From Geitlerinema sp. BBD 1991-9 (lineage in GTDB: Bacteria > Cyanobacteriota > Cyanobacteriia > Cyanobacteriales > Geitlerinemataceae), in the NCBI GenBank assembly GCA_001657325.1, contig LWRO01000026.1, forward strand, positions 1-64,000: 64,000 nt of DNA, in the 5' to 3' direction. Below, piece by piece: positions 36,088-44,061 of this stretch. How positions within the stretch are numbered: the first letter of the stretch is position 1; each line of letters opens with the position of its first letter. The notes beneath the pieces are model-generated. The model did not search any database. It worked only from the letters and a program-made list of their open reading frames with translations, and had not been told where the DNA came from. The position numbers were made by a program, and so were the translations under genes.

Positions 36088-36483
36088 TTAGGTTTCTGGG
36101 GGAAACTGAAATTTAACCTGAATTTTCATGTTAGTTTCCGCCGAGCCTTCTGTCACGAAGGGAACGCCAGCTTTACCCGCGAATTTCAGACCGAATTCGA
36201 TCGCGATTTCGGAAACGTTAGCGTTGGCAAAGTTTCGGAACGAATTGACCGCAAACCCAGCATAGCCGCGCATCATCTTGGTGGCTTTGACCATTCGATC
36301 TCGTGCCTCTTGTGAAGCACTTTTGCTACCTCGACTCGGACGATCGTCATCTTCTGCATCGTCATCCTCGATCGAATCGAGGTCGATCGGTTCGGCATCT
36401 TTCGATTGAATGTAGATTTCGTAGGTTTCGCCAGTCGTCTCGTCTTCGTAAACCAGCTTTTGTAATGAAACTTCGTCTGTCAT
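36088..36483 (-). CDS. Trypco1-like (CU044_2847 family) small protein
   Basis: 131 residues. The N-terminal half is acidic (DLDSIEDDDAEDDD) and probably disordered; the C-terminal half has NVSEIAIEFGLKFAGKAGVPFVTEGSAETNMKIQVKFQF, matching the trypsin-co-occurring domain 1 pattern (E-I-x-F-G-x-K, A-x-A-x-x-N, K-V-x-x-x-F). In published surveys such domains accompany trypsin-, caspase- and STAND-based conflict proteins. Here it is divergent from a caspase-like gene, with 89 bp between. The role may be as adaptor or regulator; assignment is by pattern. Confidence 0.65.
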   Translation of the reverse strand: MTDEVSLQKLVYEDETTGETYEIYIQSKDAEPIDLDSIEDDDAEDDDRPSRGSKSASQEARDRMVKATKMMRGYAGFAVNSFRNFANANVSEIAIEFGLKFAGKAGVPFVTEGSAETNMKIQVKFQFPPET

Positions 36484-36572
36484 GGTTGAGGTTCTCTCGA
36501 TCGATTGGATAGCACAGTTCCTCTATCATCGTATAAACTCGATTTATCAGCAATCGATCGATTTGACGCGGT

Positions 36573-38144
36573 ATGTCGAAACGCCACGCTTTAGTGATTG
36601 GAATTTCAAAGTATCAACACTTAGAATCATTACCAAATGTCATAAATGATGTCAATGACATTGCAACATCTCTACAAACTCTCAATCGTATTGATAATCG
36701 ATGGGAAGTCGAACGCTATCCATCCACCTATATTGAAGAGCAGAATTGCTACAAACTGAAACAATCAACTGTTCGACACGATAAACTTTTAACAAAAATT
36801 GAAACTTTTTTATTTGATACAGCAAGAAATGGAGAGGCTCTTGTATACTTTGCCGGACATGGATTGAGGGTAGCCGGAACGTCATCTCGCATTGCAGCTA
36901 AAGGATATCTTGCAACAACTGACAGCCACGACAACGGACAAAATGCTATTTTACTTGCAGATCTAAATCTGCTATTTTCTCAAGCTCGTAAAGAGGCTGG
37001 ATTAAGCAGTTTAATTGTTATTCTTGATTGCTGTCATGCTGGCATGGCTTTTGAAGGTGTTTTTGAAAAAGAGTGGTTAAAGGGAAACTTTCGTGAGTTC
37101 GAGCAAGAAGCTGATTTTGGAATATTAGCCGCTTGTCGCGGACATAAAAAAGCCTATGAAAAAGCCGGTCATGGTCTTTTCACAAAAGCGGTGTTAGAAG
37201 GATTAAAATCGCCCAATCCAAACACTGGCATGGTAACATTATTCGATCTAGCCGGATATCTTGGCTTTAAACTGGTTGATTCTGGGCAACAATCTGTCTG
37301 TTTAGGGGTTAACGGTCAGAACTTGAAAATTGTTTGTCCAGAAAAATCTTTAATTCAAATTTATTCTGGAAACAAAATTGAACAATTTTTGAAAATTTTC
37401 AAAAAATTTAACTATCGTAAATCCGATCGAGTGTTTCAAGAATTCATAGACGAGTCCGATCGACGGGTTGGTGCGTTCTGGATACGGGGAAAACGAGATA
37501 GCGCTCAAAAATGGCTGTTGTATCGACTTTGGGTTAACTTTGTTCCTGGCTCGACTCATGCGTTTAAAAAGACATTAAAAATTCGTGCAGGTTCGACAAT
37601 CACAGAGGTATGGCAACAGATCGGGAGTTGGTTAAATACCAATCCAGAGCCTGCTGCTCTTGTGGAAGAACTGATCGCTCAATGGCAAAATCAAAAAACA
37701 GTTGCGATCGTTTTTTACGAAATCGAGCGCTTGTTAACAGACGACCTGAAAACACTCATTGAAAAATTGTGGATTCCTCTCGTCCAAAAAACCCAAGACG
37801 ACGATCTCGATACGCCGCTTTTGTTATTTTTCGTCGATTTAGGATGTAAAGGCGAGCGACTTTGCCCGATCGCTTATAGAACTACCTACGACAGCCAACA
37901 CCCCGAGAAGATTGTTGAACTCACTGCCGACAGGTTTGAAGATCGAGATTTTCGTTGGGCAACAGACCACGGCATAGAACTTCAGCCGTATCTCAACGGA
38001 CTTTGTCCAACAAAACTGAAGGACAAGGCGATTCAATGCAACCAGCAAACTGACGTTCGACCGCTTGATGTGCTGATCGAACTGTGTGACTATTGCGGTG
38101 TTAACTGGGATCGCGATGTTGCGAATAAGTTTCTGGCAAGTTAA
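36573..38144 (+). CDS. Caspase-like protease (peptidase C14) with probable inactive-STAND tail
   Basis: 523 residues. The N-terminal caspase domain (about 1-250) starts HALVIGISKYQHLESLPNVINDV; the catalytic dyad is intact, with His in LVYFAGHGLR (about residue 95) and Cys in VILDCCHAGMAF (about 153). The C-terminal part (about 285-500) contains GAFWIRGKRDSAQKWLLYRL, where a P-loop Lys would be expected but the motif is degenerate, as in inactive STAND modules that sense or tether. It starts a likely operon with the MoxR gene 26 bp downstream. It would be an effector whose proteolysis triggers cell death or dormancy. Confidence 0.85.
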   Translation: MSKRHALVIGISKYQHLESLPNVINDVNDIATSLQTLNRIDNRWEVERYPSTYIEEQNCYKLKQSTVRHDKLLTKIETFLFDTARNGEALVYFAGHGLRVAGTSSRIAAKGYLATTDSHDNGQNAILLADLNLLFSQARKEAGLSSLIVILDCCHAGMAFEGVFEKEWLKGNFREFEQEADFGILAACRGHKKAYEKAGHGLFTKAVLEGLKSPNPNTGMVTLFDLAGYLGFKLVDSGQQSVCLGVNGQNLKIVCPEKSLIQIYSGNKIEQFLKIFKKFNYRKSDRVFQEFIDESDRRVGAFWIRGKRDSAQKWLLYRLWVNFVPGSTHAFKKTLKIRAGSTITEVWQQIGSWLNTNPEPAALVEELIAQWQNQKTVAIVFYEIERLLTDDLKTLIEKLWIPLVQKTQDDDLDTPLLLFFVDLGCKGERLCPIAYRTTYDSQHPEKIVELTADRFEDRDFRWATDHGIELQPYLNGLCPTKLKDKAIQCNQQTDVRPLDVLIELCDYCGVNWDRDVANKFLAS

Positions 38145-38170
38145 TCTTCATTTTTCGAGACGATCGAACT

Positions 38171-39169
38171 ATGACTGCTCAATCCAAAACACTGGAATAT
38201 TGCGGCAAACTGGAGTTTCAACCTAAGCCAGATCGCAAGGCGCGGGTGTTTCCCTATTTACCCGAACCGTCACTTATCGAGGCGGTTAATTTAGCTATTG
38301 CACTCGATCGACCGCTTTTAATTCAAGGAGAGCCGGGTTGTGGGAAAACCTTACTGGCTCGCGCGATCGCCTACGAATTTAGCCAGCGATACTTGAAAGG
38401 ATATGCAGAATGGCCGTTCTTTTGCTGGAACGTGAAATCGAACTCAACCGCTCAGGAAGGTCGCTATACTTACGATGCGTTGGGGAAATTGCGCGACGCT
38501 CAGCTCGTGGGAACGCCAGCACTCAATGAATTTCTAGATAACACGCTAAAAAAACAATTGCGCGATCGACTTTTCAAGCCTGAAGGCTATATTAAATGGG
38601 GGCCGCTCGGTGAAGCATTACGGGTTGGCGATCGCCGTCCGATTCTCCTCATCGACGAAATTGACAAAGCAGATATCGATTTTCCCAACGATTTGCTATG
38701 CGACCTCGAAGAAGGCTATTTCATCGTGGACGAAACGCAGCAAAAAATCCCCGCAGAACCGGGTAAAAACAAGCCAATTGTCATCATCACCAGCAACCAA
38801 GAACGCGAACTTCCCGAAGCTTTTCTGCGTCGCTGTTTGTTCTTTTACCTGAAGTTTCCCAAACCGGAAGACTTGCGGAAAATTGTCGATTGTCATTTTC
38901 CCCATCCCGATCGAGCAGACATGATTAAAAACGCGATCGAGAAATTTCTCGAAATCCGCAGTAAAGGTCGCAGTCGCAGCCAAGGAAAACAAGCCAGTAC
39001 CAGCGAACTCCTCGACTGGTTGAGCGTGTTAATCGACGATCCCGACGCGGCGGCGAAAATCGAGAACGTCGCCAACGATCGAGCGCAGCTTGGAATTCTC
39101 CTCAAATCCAGAACTGACCTCGATCGAGTCCTCCCCAAACCATCTAAAGATAAAGCGGAGTCGTCGTGA
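38171..39169 (+). CDS. MoxR-family AAA+ ATPase
   Basis: 332 residues. Walker A GEPGCGKTLLARAIA (about residues 49-57), Walker B ILLIDEIDKAD (about 160-170) and sensor 1 IVIITSNQERELPEAFLRRC give a full AAA+ core of the MoxR type. The C-terminal about 60 residues form a helical lid. It overlaps the vWA-type gene by 4 nt (GTGA), so the two are made together. In vWA-MoxR systems the ATPase remodels or unfolds partner proteins; here the partners would be the downstream vWA and FGE-fold proteins. Confidence 0.9.
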   Translation: MTAQSKTLEYCGKLEFQPKPDRKARVFPYLPEPSLIEAVNLAIALDRPLLIQGEPGCGKTLLARAIAYEFSQRYLKGYAEWPFFCWNVKSNSTAQEGRYTYDALGKLRDAQLVGTPALNEFLDNTLKKQLRDRLFKPEGYIKWGPLGEALRVGDRRPILLIDEIDKADIDFPNDLLCDLEEGYFIVDETQQKIPAEPGKNKPIVIITSNQERELPEAFLRRCLFFYLKFPKPEDLRKIVDCHFPHPDRADMIKNAIEKFLEIRSKGRSRSQGKQASTSELLDWLSVLIDDPDAAAKIENVANDRAQLGILLKSRTDLDRVLPKPSKDKAESS

Positions 39170-40266
39170 GCGAACTTTGGCCGCCACTCCCGCTGTTTGA
39201 CTTGTTTCGGGAGGTGCGCGAACCGCTCGGTTTGCGTCCAGATGACTATCATCTTTTGCTGGCTGCACTCGATCGCGGGTTTGGCTGCGAAAGTCTCGAC
39301 AACCTCAAACAAACTTGTCGCCTGCTCTGGCTCAAAACCAACGATCGACGTACCATCGACTATTTTGAAGCGGTGTTCGATCGATATGTGGCTCAGAACC
39401 CACCGCAAACCCGAGAAGAAGAAGATCGCCAACCCGGTGACGGTTCCTCCACGACTGCGATAACGCCTCCCGCCGCTTTGCGTCCTGCGCCAACGGTTCC
39501 CCGTCCGCCGAAACCGCCACCGCGTCCTCAACAACCCGATCGACGACCCCTGCAAACCCTCGGTGCGTTGCGCGAAGGCGATCCGCAGCTTCACCAGACT
39601 TCCGCCGAAGGCTATATCCTGAAACCGACAGATTTTCCGTTTCAACCCCATCTCGCGCGTCGGAGTTGGCGGCGACTCCGACAAATCGCGCGTCTGGGAA
39701 CGACGGGAAAAGTTGATATTCCAGCGACAATCTCGGCCATTGCTCGCGATCGAGTCTGTTTGACTGTCCCCTTGGAACCGAAGCGGGTTAACCTCGTCGA
39801 ACTCGTCTTTTTTATCGATCGAGATGGGTCAATGGTTCCGTTTCATATTCCCTGCGATCGACTCCTCGCTACCGTCGAAGCCAAACGCTTTTTTCGCGTC
39901 GAGCAGTATTATTTTCGTAACGTCCCCGATCGATCGGTTTACCTCCGTCCGAAAGGCGCACAAACTAAGCGGTTGGACGAGTTGCTGCCTTCGCTGTCGG
40001 ACAGTCGTACCGCCGCGATCGTTCTCAGCGATGCGGGTGCGGCGCGACGGGGTTACAATACCCCCCGAGTGGAGTTGACGGGAGAATTTCTCGAGGCACT
40101 GCAACCGTGGGTGAGATCGATCGCTTGGTTGAATCCGATGCCCTCCGAGCGTTGGTTGGGGACGACTGCTGAAGAGGTTCAGAACTGTCTGGAGTCGGTT
40201 GGTGGCGCAATGTTTGAACTCAGTCACGAGGGACTGAACGATGCGGTCGATTTCGTCCGGCGTTGA
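39166..40266 (+). CDS. vWA-type partner of MoxR, SAV_2336-like N-terminal domain
   Basis: 366 residues from a GTG overlapping the moxR stop. N-terminal PLFDLFREVREPLGLRPDDYHLLLAALDRGFG resembles the SAV_2336 N-terminal domain. A long proline/arginine linker (about 95-130) precedes the vWA-like domain starting LVELVFFIDRDGSMVPF; the classical MIDAS D-x-S-x-S is replaced by D-R-D-G-S. The end, SIAWLNPMPSERWLGTTAEEVQNCL...DAVDFVRR, is typical of this family. Longer relatives continue here into a VMAP-C-like region, which in this genome is carried by the next + strand gene after a 470-bp interruption. Confidence 0.8.
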   Translation: MSELWPPLPLFDLFREVREPLGLRPDDYHLLLAALDRGFGCESLDNLKQTCRLLWLKTNDRRTIDYFEAVFDRYVAQNPPQTREEEDRQPGDGSSTTAITPPAALRPAPTVPRPPKPPPRPQQPDRRPLQTLGALREGDPQLHQTSAEGYILKPTDFPFQPHLARRSWRRLRQIARLGTTGKVDIPATISAIARDRVCLTVPLEPKRVNLVELVFFIDRDGSMVPFHIPCDRLLATVEAKRFFRVEQYYFRNVPDRSVYLRPKGAQTKRLDELLPSLSDSRTAAIVLSDAGAARRGYNTPRVELTGEFLEALQPWVRSIAWLNPMPSERWLGTTAEEVQNCLESVGGAMFELSHEGLNDAVDFVRR

Positions 40267-40270
40267 ACAG

Positions 40271-40474
40271 TCAAACCACGATTTCCCGAACGATCGCACC
40301 GTCGATCGCACTCAAACTGTCTTCCGTGGGTTTGAGATATAAGGCGATCGCTTCCCGAATATTCGACAGCGCATCCTCGATACTTTCCCCTTCGCTAATG
40401 CAACCGGGAAGAGACGGAACCGATACGGTGTACCCTCCCGCTTCACTGGGTTCGAGTAAAACCTGTAGTTTCAT
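40271..40474 (-). CDS. HicB-like antitoxin, solo
   Basis: 67 residues from ATG 40474 (MKLQVLLEPSEAGGYTVSVPSLPGCISEGES). The HicB partial-RNase-H fold is recognisable from G-G-Y-x-V-x-V-P-x-L-P-G-C and the E-G-E-S-I-E-D-A-L helix. No C-terminal DNA-binding domain and no hicA toxin gene next to it on either side. It sits antisense, directly behind the vWA gene (4 bp between stops). It may be an orphan or a passenger. Confidence 0.7.
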   Translation of the reverse strand: MKLQVLLEPSEAGGYTVSVPSLPGCISEGESIEDALSNIREAIALYLKPTEDSLSAIDGAIVREIVV

Positions 40475-40605
40475 GAATGTAAACCGTTTGATGGCACTTA
40501 CAAATTTTATATCGATTAATCTTGTAGCATGGACGTTGCCCATCTTAGACTTTCTGAGTTGGCATTGCTGAAAGCTATCCAGTTCATTGACCACCTTGAA
40601 AGAAG

Positions 40606-40694
40606 TAGTAGTGCGTTCAGACTAAAATTGTGGGCAGAGCGATCACTCAAGCGTTCCCTACTTTACCCACCCAATTAAGCTAGACGCACTACTA
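40606..40694 (+). repeat. MITE-like inverted-repeat element
   Basis: 89 bp with perfect 11-bp terminal repeats TAGTAGTGCGT (40606-40616) and ACGCACTACTA (40684-40694). Imperfect extension inward pairs aattgtggg-like sequence with cccacccaatt. No coding capacity. It lies in the gap separating the vWA gene from the VMAP-like/FGE gene. Confidence 0.6.
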
Positions 40695-40737
40695 ATATTT
40701 GACGGCAAGCAATACGAGAATAGTATGAAACATAATA

Positions 40738-42567
40738 ATGCCGCTGAAATCCATAGCTGAACTGTTTCCATACCCTTTAATGGCAACAGTTTCCAAAACA
40801 ATCAGTCCGTCTGTACCCGGTAGAGTTTACTTCCGGGGTACATTCTGGCTAGCCAGAATGTACTCGCCAGCCATGGACACAGTGACGTTATATCCAGGTA
40901 ATTTGGTTCGCGTTGTCGGCCGATCCTATATTACCCTCCTCGTTCAACCCGCATCCCTCGTTGTTGAACCCACGTTAACTCGAGAACTAGAGCGAACTCG
41001 ACGAAAAATCCTCACCTTCCTGAAAACTTACGGGTCGGCACATCTCGACTTGGCTTGTCACGCTGCGTTCCCGTTTGCGGTGACTTCGGAACTGCTCTAT
41101 TGCTTGCGGGAAAACTTTTTGCCGGAATCTCCCTGGATTGCGGTGGCGGATGTTTTGCTGTCGCCGTGGTTCGAGTCGGTGGGTGACGACCTCTATGAAA
41201 TGGAACCGGAGGTGCGATCGTTCCTGTTGCAGCAACTCGCCGACGACAGTCGTTTTGGAGAACCTCGTCTGAACGAACTGGCGGACTTTTCGACGGCTTA
41301 TGTCGGTGCGAAATTGCCTGAAAACCCGAGAGCGACGCGAGATTTTGGGCGAGATTTCGAGTGGATTGCGTTGGCGTGCGTTCGTCCGGGTGACGCGGCG
41401 CGTGAGATTGGAAAGCGCCTACGTCGTGCGGTGGCGGAGGGACGCGACGACCAACGCCAGCGTTGGATCGATTTGTTGGTCGGACAAGAAGACGTACTGG
41501 GACAACTCGGTCTCGAACCGGCGTTTCTGTTGCAAGAAATCGATGGGCTATCTTCATTTCCTCCTCTGGAACCGTTCGAGTTTGAGGAAGGGTATTTCGA
41601 GCGCGTCACAGATAGTAACGATCGTAAAGATAATATCGAGCTTCAATCCTTTGAATTTGAAACTGCTCGAATTGTGACAGGTATTGAAGTCCCAACAAAA
41701 GTAAGCACTCATTTTGATGGTGTTATCCAACGCAGTTCCGGTCGAGCGTTTCAGTTCGTCGAAATTCTACCCAACGACGTAACCCTCGAAATGGTGGCAA
41801 TTCCTGGCGGAACGTTCCTTATGGGAGCGGCGGAAGGTGAAGGCCGCGATTCTGAACGTCCTCAGCATAAAGTAACCGTGCCGGACTTCTTCATGGGGAA
41901 ATATCAAGTGACACAAGCGCAGTGGCGTGCGGTTGCGACTGGACTCCCGAAGATCGATCGCGACCTCACTCCCGACCCGTCAAACTTTAAAGGGGACGAT
42001 CGCCCTGTCGAACAAGTCAATTGGTACGAGGCGATGGAGTTTTGCGCTCGGCTCTCTGAGGCAACGGGACGCGACTATCGACTCCCTAGCGAGGCGGAAT
42101 GGGAATACGCTTGCCGTGCTGGAACGACCACACCGTTCGCGTTCGGGGAGACGATTACACCCGATCTTGCTAACTACGACGGCAACTTCACTTACGGCAA
42201 CGGCCCGAAAGGAAGCTACTGCGAAGAAACTACCGATGTCGGGAGTTTTCCTGCGAATGCTTTCGGTCTTTACGATATGCACGGCAACGTTTACGAGTGG
42301 TGTCTCGATATTTGGCACGACAATTACAAGGATGCACCGAATGATGGCAGTCCTTGGTTAGATGACGAAGCGGAAGAAAAACGTACAGAAAAGAAAGCAA
42401 AAGAAAAACGTACAGAAAGCGAAAAGCCCCGGCTCTTGCGTGGTGGTTCTTGGGGCAACATTCCGAAGAATTGCCGTTCTGCGTATCGCTACTGGTACGT
42501 CCCGGGCAATCGGAACGGCAACTATGGCTTTCGCTTGTGTTGCTCTGTGGCGCGGACTCTTTCTTAG
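40738..42567 (+). CDS. NfeD-like / VMAP-C-like / FGE-sulfatase-fold protein
   Basis: 609 residues. Residues about 15-80 resemble an NfeD-type OB fold ([15 protein letters not shown]...[21 protein letters not shown]). Residues about 85-270 match the C-terminal region of vWA-MoxR-associated proteins ([49 protein letters not shown]). Residues about 345-609 are a formylglycine-generating-enzyme/C-type-lectin fold ([69 protein letters not shown]). The first active-site Cys of true FGE is absent ([11 protein letters not shown]). The 3' end looks like a DGR variable region. ATG 40738 or 40780 may initiate. Confidence 0.78.
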   Translation: MPLKSIAELFPYPLMATVSKTISPSVPGRVYFRGTFWLARMYSPAMDTVTLYPGNLVRVVGRSYITLLVQPASLVVEPTLTRELERTRRKILTFLKTYGSAHLDLACHAAFPFAVTSELLYCLRENFLPESPWIAVADVLLSPWFESVGDDLYEMEPEVRSFLLQQLADDSRFGEPRLNELADFSTAYVGAKLPENPRATRDFGRDFEWIALACVRPGDAAREIGKRLRRAVAEGRDDQRQRWIDLLVGQEDVLGQLGLEPAFLLQEIDGLSSFPPLEPFEFEEGYFERVTDSNDRKDNIELQSFEFETARIVTGIEVPTKVSTHFDGVIQRSSGRAFQFVEILPNDVTLEMVAIPGGTFLMGAAEGEGRDSERPQHKVTVPDFFMGKYQVTQAQWRAVATGLPKIDRDLTPDPSNFKGDDRPVEQVNWYEAMEFCARLSEATGRDYRLPSEAEWEYACRAGTTTPFAFGETITPDLANYDGNFTYGNGPKGSYCEETTDVGSFPANAFGLYDMHGNVYEWCLDIWHDNYKDAPNDGSPWLDDEAEEKRTEKKAKEKRTESEKPRLLRGGSWGNIPKNCRSAYRYWYVPGNRNGNYGFRLCCSVARTLS

Positions 42568-42620
42568 CCCTTGGCTCTCTTGCCCTTTTGCCCTTTGTTT
42601 TTTGTACCTTTTTCTTTCCC

Positions 42621-42644
42621 GTGCGCTTCGCGCACTTTTTTTTT
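42621..42644 (+). terminator. Intrinsic terminator behind the 609-aa FGE-fold gene
   Basis: 6-bp GC-rich stem GTGCGC-ttc-GCGCAC followed directly by nine T residues. It lies 53 bp after the stop. In diversity-generating retroelements a hairpin also sits just behind the variable region, so a double role is possible. Confidence 0.75.
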
Positions 42645-42684
42645 GAAATTTTGGGCCTTGGACATTTGGGCAAGGCTAACTAAC

Positions 42685-42706
42685 GGGCAAGCGCAGAGGC
42701 TTGCCC
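42685..42706. other. Hairpin behind the 308-aa FGE-fold gene
   Basis: 8-bp perfect stem GGGCAAGC / GCTTGCCC with a 6-nt loop, 21 bp past the stop of the minus-strand FGE gene. No T-run, so a simple intrinsic terminator is unlikely. Its size and position resemble the cruciform found downstream of DGR variable regions. Confidence 0.45.
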
Positions 42707-42726
42707 CCACGGGCTGACTCCTCCAA

Positions 42727-43653
42727 TTACCCCACTTTCGCCGCCCCACACACCACGCGGAACCCGACGTTATAACTGCGAAAATCGGGGCTGTAGTGAA
42801 TTCGCGTCGCCGAACGACAGTAACCGGGGAAGAACATCCACGACCCACCCCGTAGCGGCCGCGTTGTTTCGTCGCCACCGCTCACCCAAATGCGGCCGTC
42901 AGACGGTGCGCCGTCGTAGGTGGGATGCCACAAGTCCGCGCACCACTCCCAAACGTTCCCCAACATATCGTAGAGTCCGAAAGGGTTGGGGAGAAAACTA
43001 CCGACAACGGTCGTTCGGCTGCGAAAACGCCCCGATCGAGTGTTTCCGTAGGGCGTGCGTCCGTCGAAATTCGCCAGGTTGGTGGTTATCGTGTCGCCGC
43101 AATAAAAGGGAGTCGTCGTATCCGCTCGACAGGCGTATTCCCATTCGGCTTCGCTCGGGAGGCGATAGAGTCGTCCAGTTTTGAGAGACAGTCGATCGCA
43201 GAATTCGACAGCTTCGTACCAAGAAATATTTTCGACCGGTCGCGCGTATCCTTTGAAAATCGAAGGTTGGCGGGACAAGTGACGGTTAACCGGTGGGAGT
43301 GCCGCGACGGCGTTCCACTGAATTTGCGTGATGGGATATTTGCTGATGTAAAACGGATCGATCGAAAGGCGGTGTTGTCCTCGCTCTCGTGGCGAACGGT
43401 TTTCTTCAGTATCCGGCGCACCCATCAGAAACGTTCCACCCGCCACCGCCACCATATCTAACGGTGCTTTTTCTCCGAGAGCTTCAGTGTAGAAAACGCA
43501 CTCGGAACGATCTCTTGCTATTTCAACGCCAAGGTCATTGAGTTTAGCAGTTTCAAACGCATATCGAAAAAGTTGGAGCGGTGTCTTTAATGAATAGTCT
43601 AGCGTCGTTAGCGTTGTGAAATCGTTCGGCATCGAGCGCGTCTCCTCAAACAT
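42727..43653 (-). CDS. FGE-sulfatase-fold protein (DGR-target-like), stand-alone
   Basis: 308 residues. After an N-terminal roughly 60 residues, the FGE/SUMF1-type domain runs [70 protein letters not shown] and GLYDMLGNVWEWCADLW. The C-terminal block RGGSWMFFPGYCRSATR...GFRVVC keeps the second FGE Cys but has Phe at the first, so formylglycine formation is doubtful. It is convergent with the 609-aa FGE-fold gene. The two share the same domain core and the same type of hypervariable-looking C-terminus. Confidence 0.82.
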   Translation of the reverse strand: MFEETRSMPNDFTTLTTLDYSLKTPLQLFRYAFETAKLNDLGVEIARDRSECVFYTEALGEKAPLDMVAVAGGTFLMGAPDTEENRSPRERGQHRLSIDPFYISKYPITQIQWNAVAALPPVNRHLSRQPSIFKGYARPVENISWYEAVEFCDRLSLKTGRLYRLPSEAEWEYACRADTTTPFYCGDTITTNLANFDGRTPYGNTRSGRFRSRTTVVGSFLPNPFGLYDMLGNVWEWCADLWHPTYDGAPSDGRIWVSGGDETTRPLRGGSWMFFPGYCRSATRIHYSPDFRSYNVGFRVVCGAAKVG

Positions 43654-43870
43654 ATTCGGTCTCGTTTCCTAGTAGATTCAGTCGTTTTCGCTGTCGTTGC
43701 TGCAACTTCAGCATTCGTTGAGTCAACAATTGCGCTCTATCTTATCTCGAGATGTTGCTAATTGTAACGATCGATCTTTTAGTAATTGCAAACTTTATAA
43801 GCGTATTACAAAACTACTGTTTGATGATAAAATGATTGAGTAGCTCTATTGATTCGATCGATGGATTCAA

Positions 43871-44006
43871 TAGACCTCCTGCATAAATATTTCTGACCCC
43901 GCCCCAACCCTCCCCTTGTGAAGGGGAGGGAGCGAGTTTCCCCCCTTCATCCCCCCTCACAAGGGGGGATGAAGGGGGGGTGAATTTGATTCATGCAGGA
44001 GGTCTA
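43871..44006 (+). repeat. MITE-like element with TA-flanked terminal inverted repeats
   Basis: About 134 bp bounded by AGACCTCCTGCATAAAT (43872-43888) and its inverted mate ATTCATGCAGGAGGTCT (43989-44005), 16 of 17 matching. Both ends are flanked by TA (tAGACC, GGTCTa), the duplication expected for IS630/Tc1-mariner-type insertion. The interior folds into two strong stems: CCCTCCCCTT / AAGGGGAGGG and a C/G-run stem around 43941-43981. No coding capacity. Confidence 0.7.
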
Positions 44007-44028
44007 ATCGACTGTCTTGCACGTTTGT

Positions 44029-44061
44029 CAAAAAGCCGCCAAAAAGCCGTCAAAAAGCGAA
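44029..44061 (+). repeat. Three tandem 11-bp repeats
   Basis: CAAAAAGCCGC, CAAAAAGCCGT and CAAAAAGCGAA follow each other directly, bracketed by TTTGTCAAA and its partner TTTGACAAA. This lies 23 bp after the MITE. It could be an operator or simple slippage. Confidence 0.5.

Noticed and set aside
40271-40594. HicBA toxin-antitoxin pair
   Set aside because: Only HicB is recognisable; no frame nearby matches the HicA toxin.
42568-42726. DGR template repeat between the two FGE genes
   Set aside because: No sequence resembling the variable regions with adenine-rich codons; the spacer is T-rich plus hairpins.
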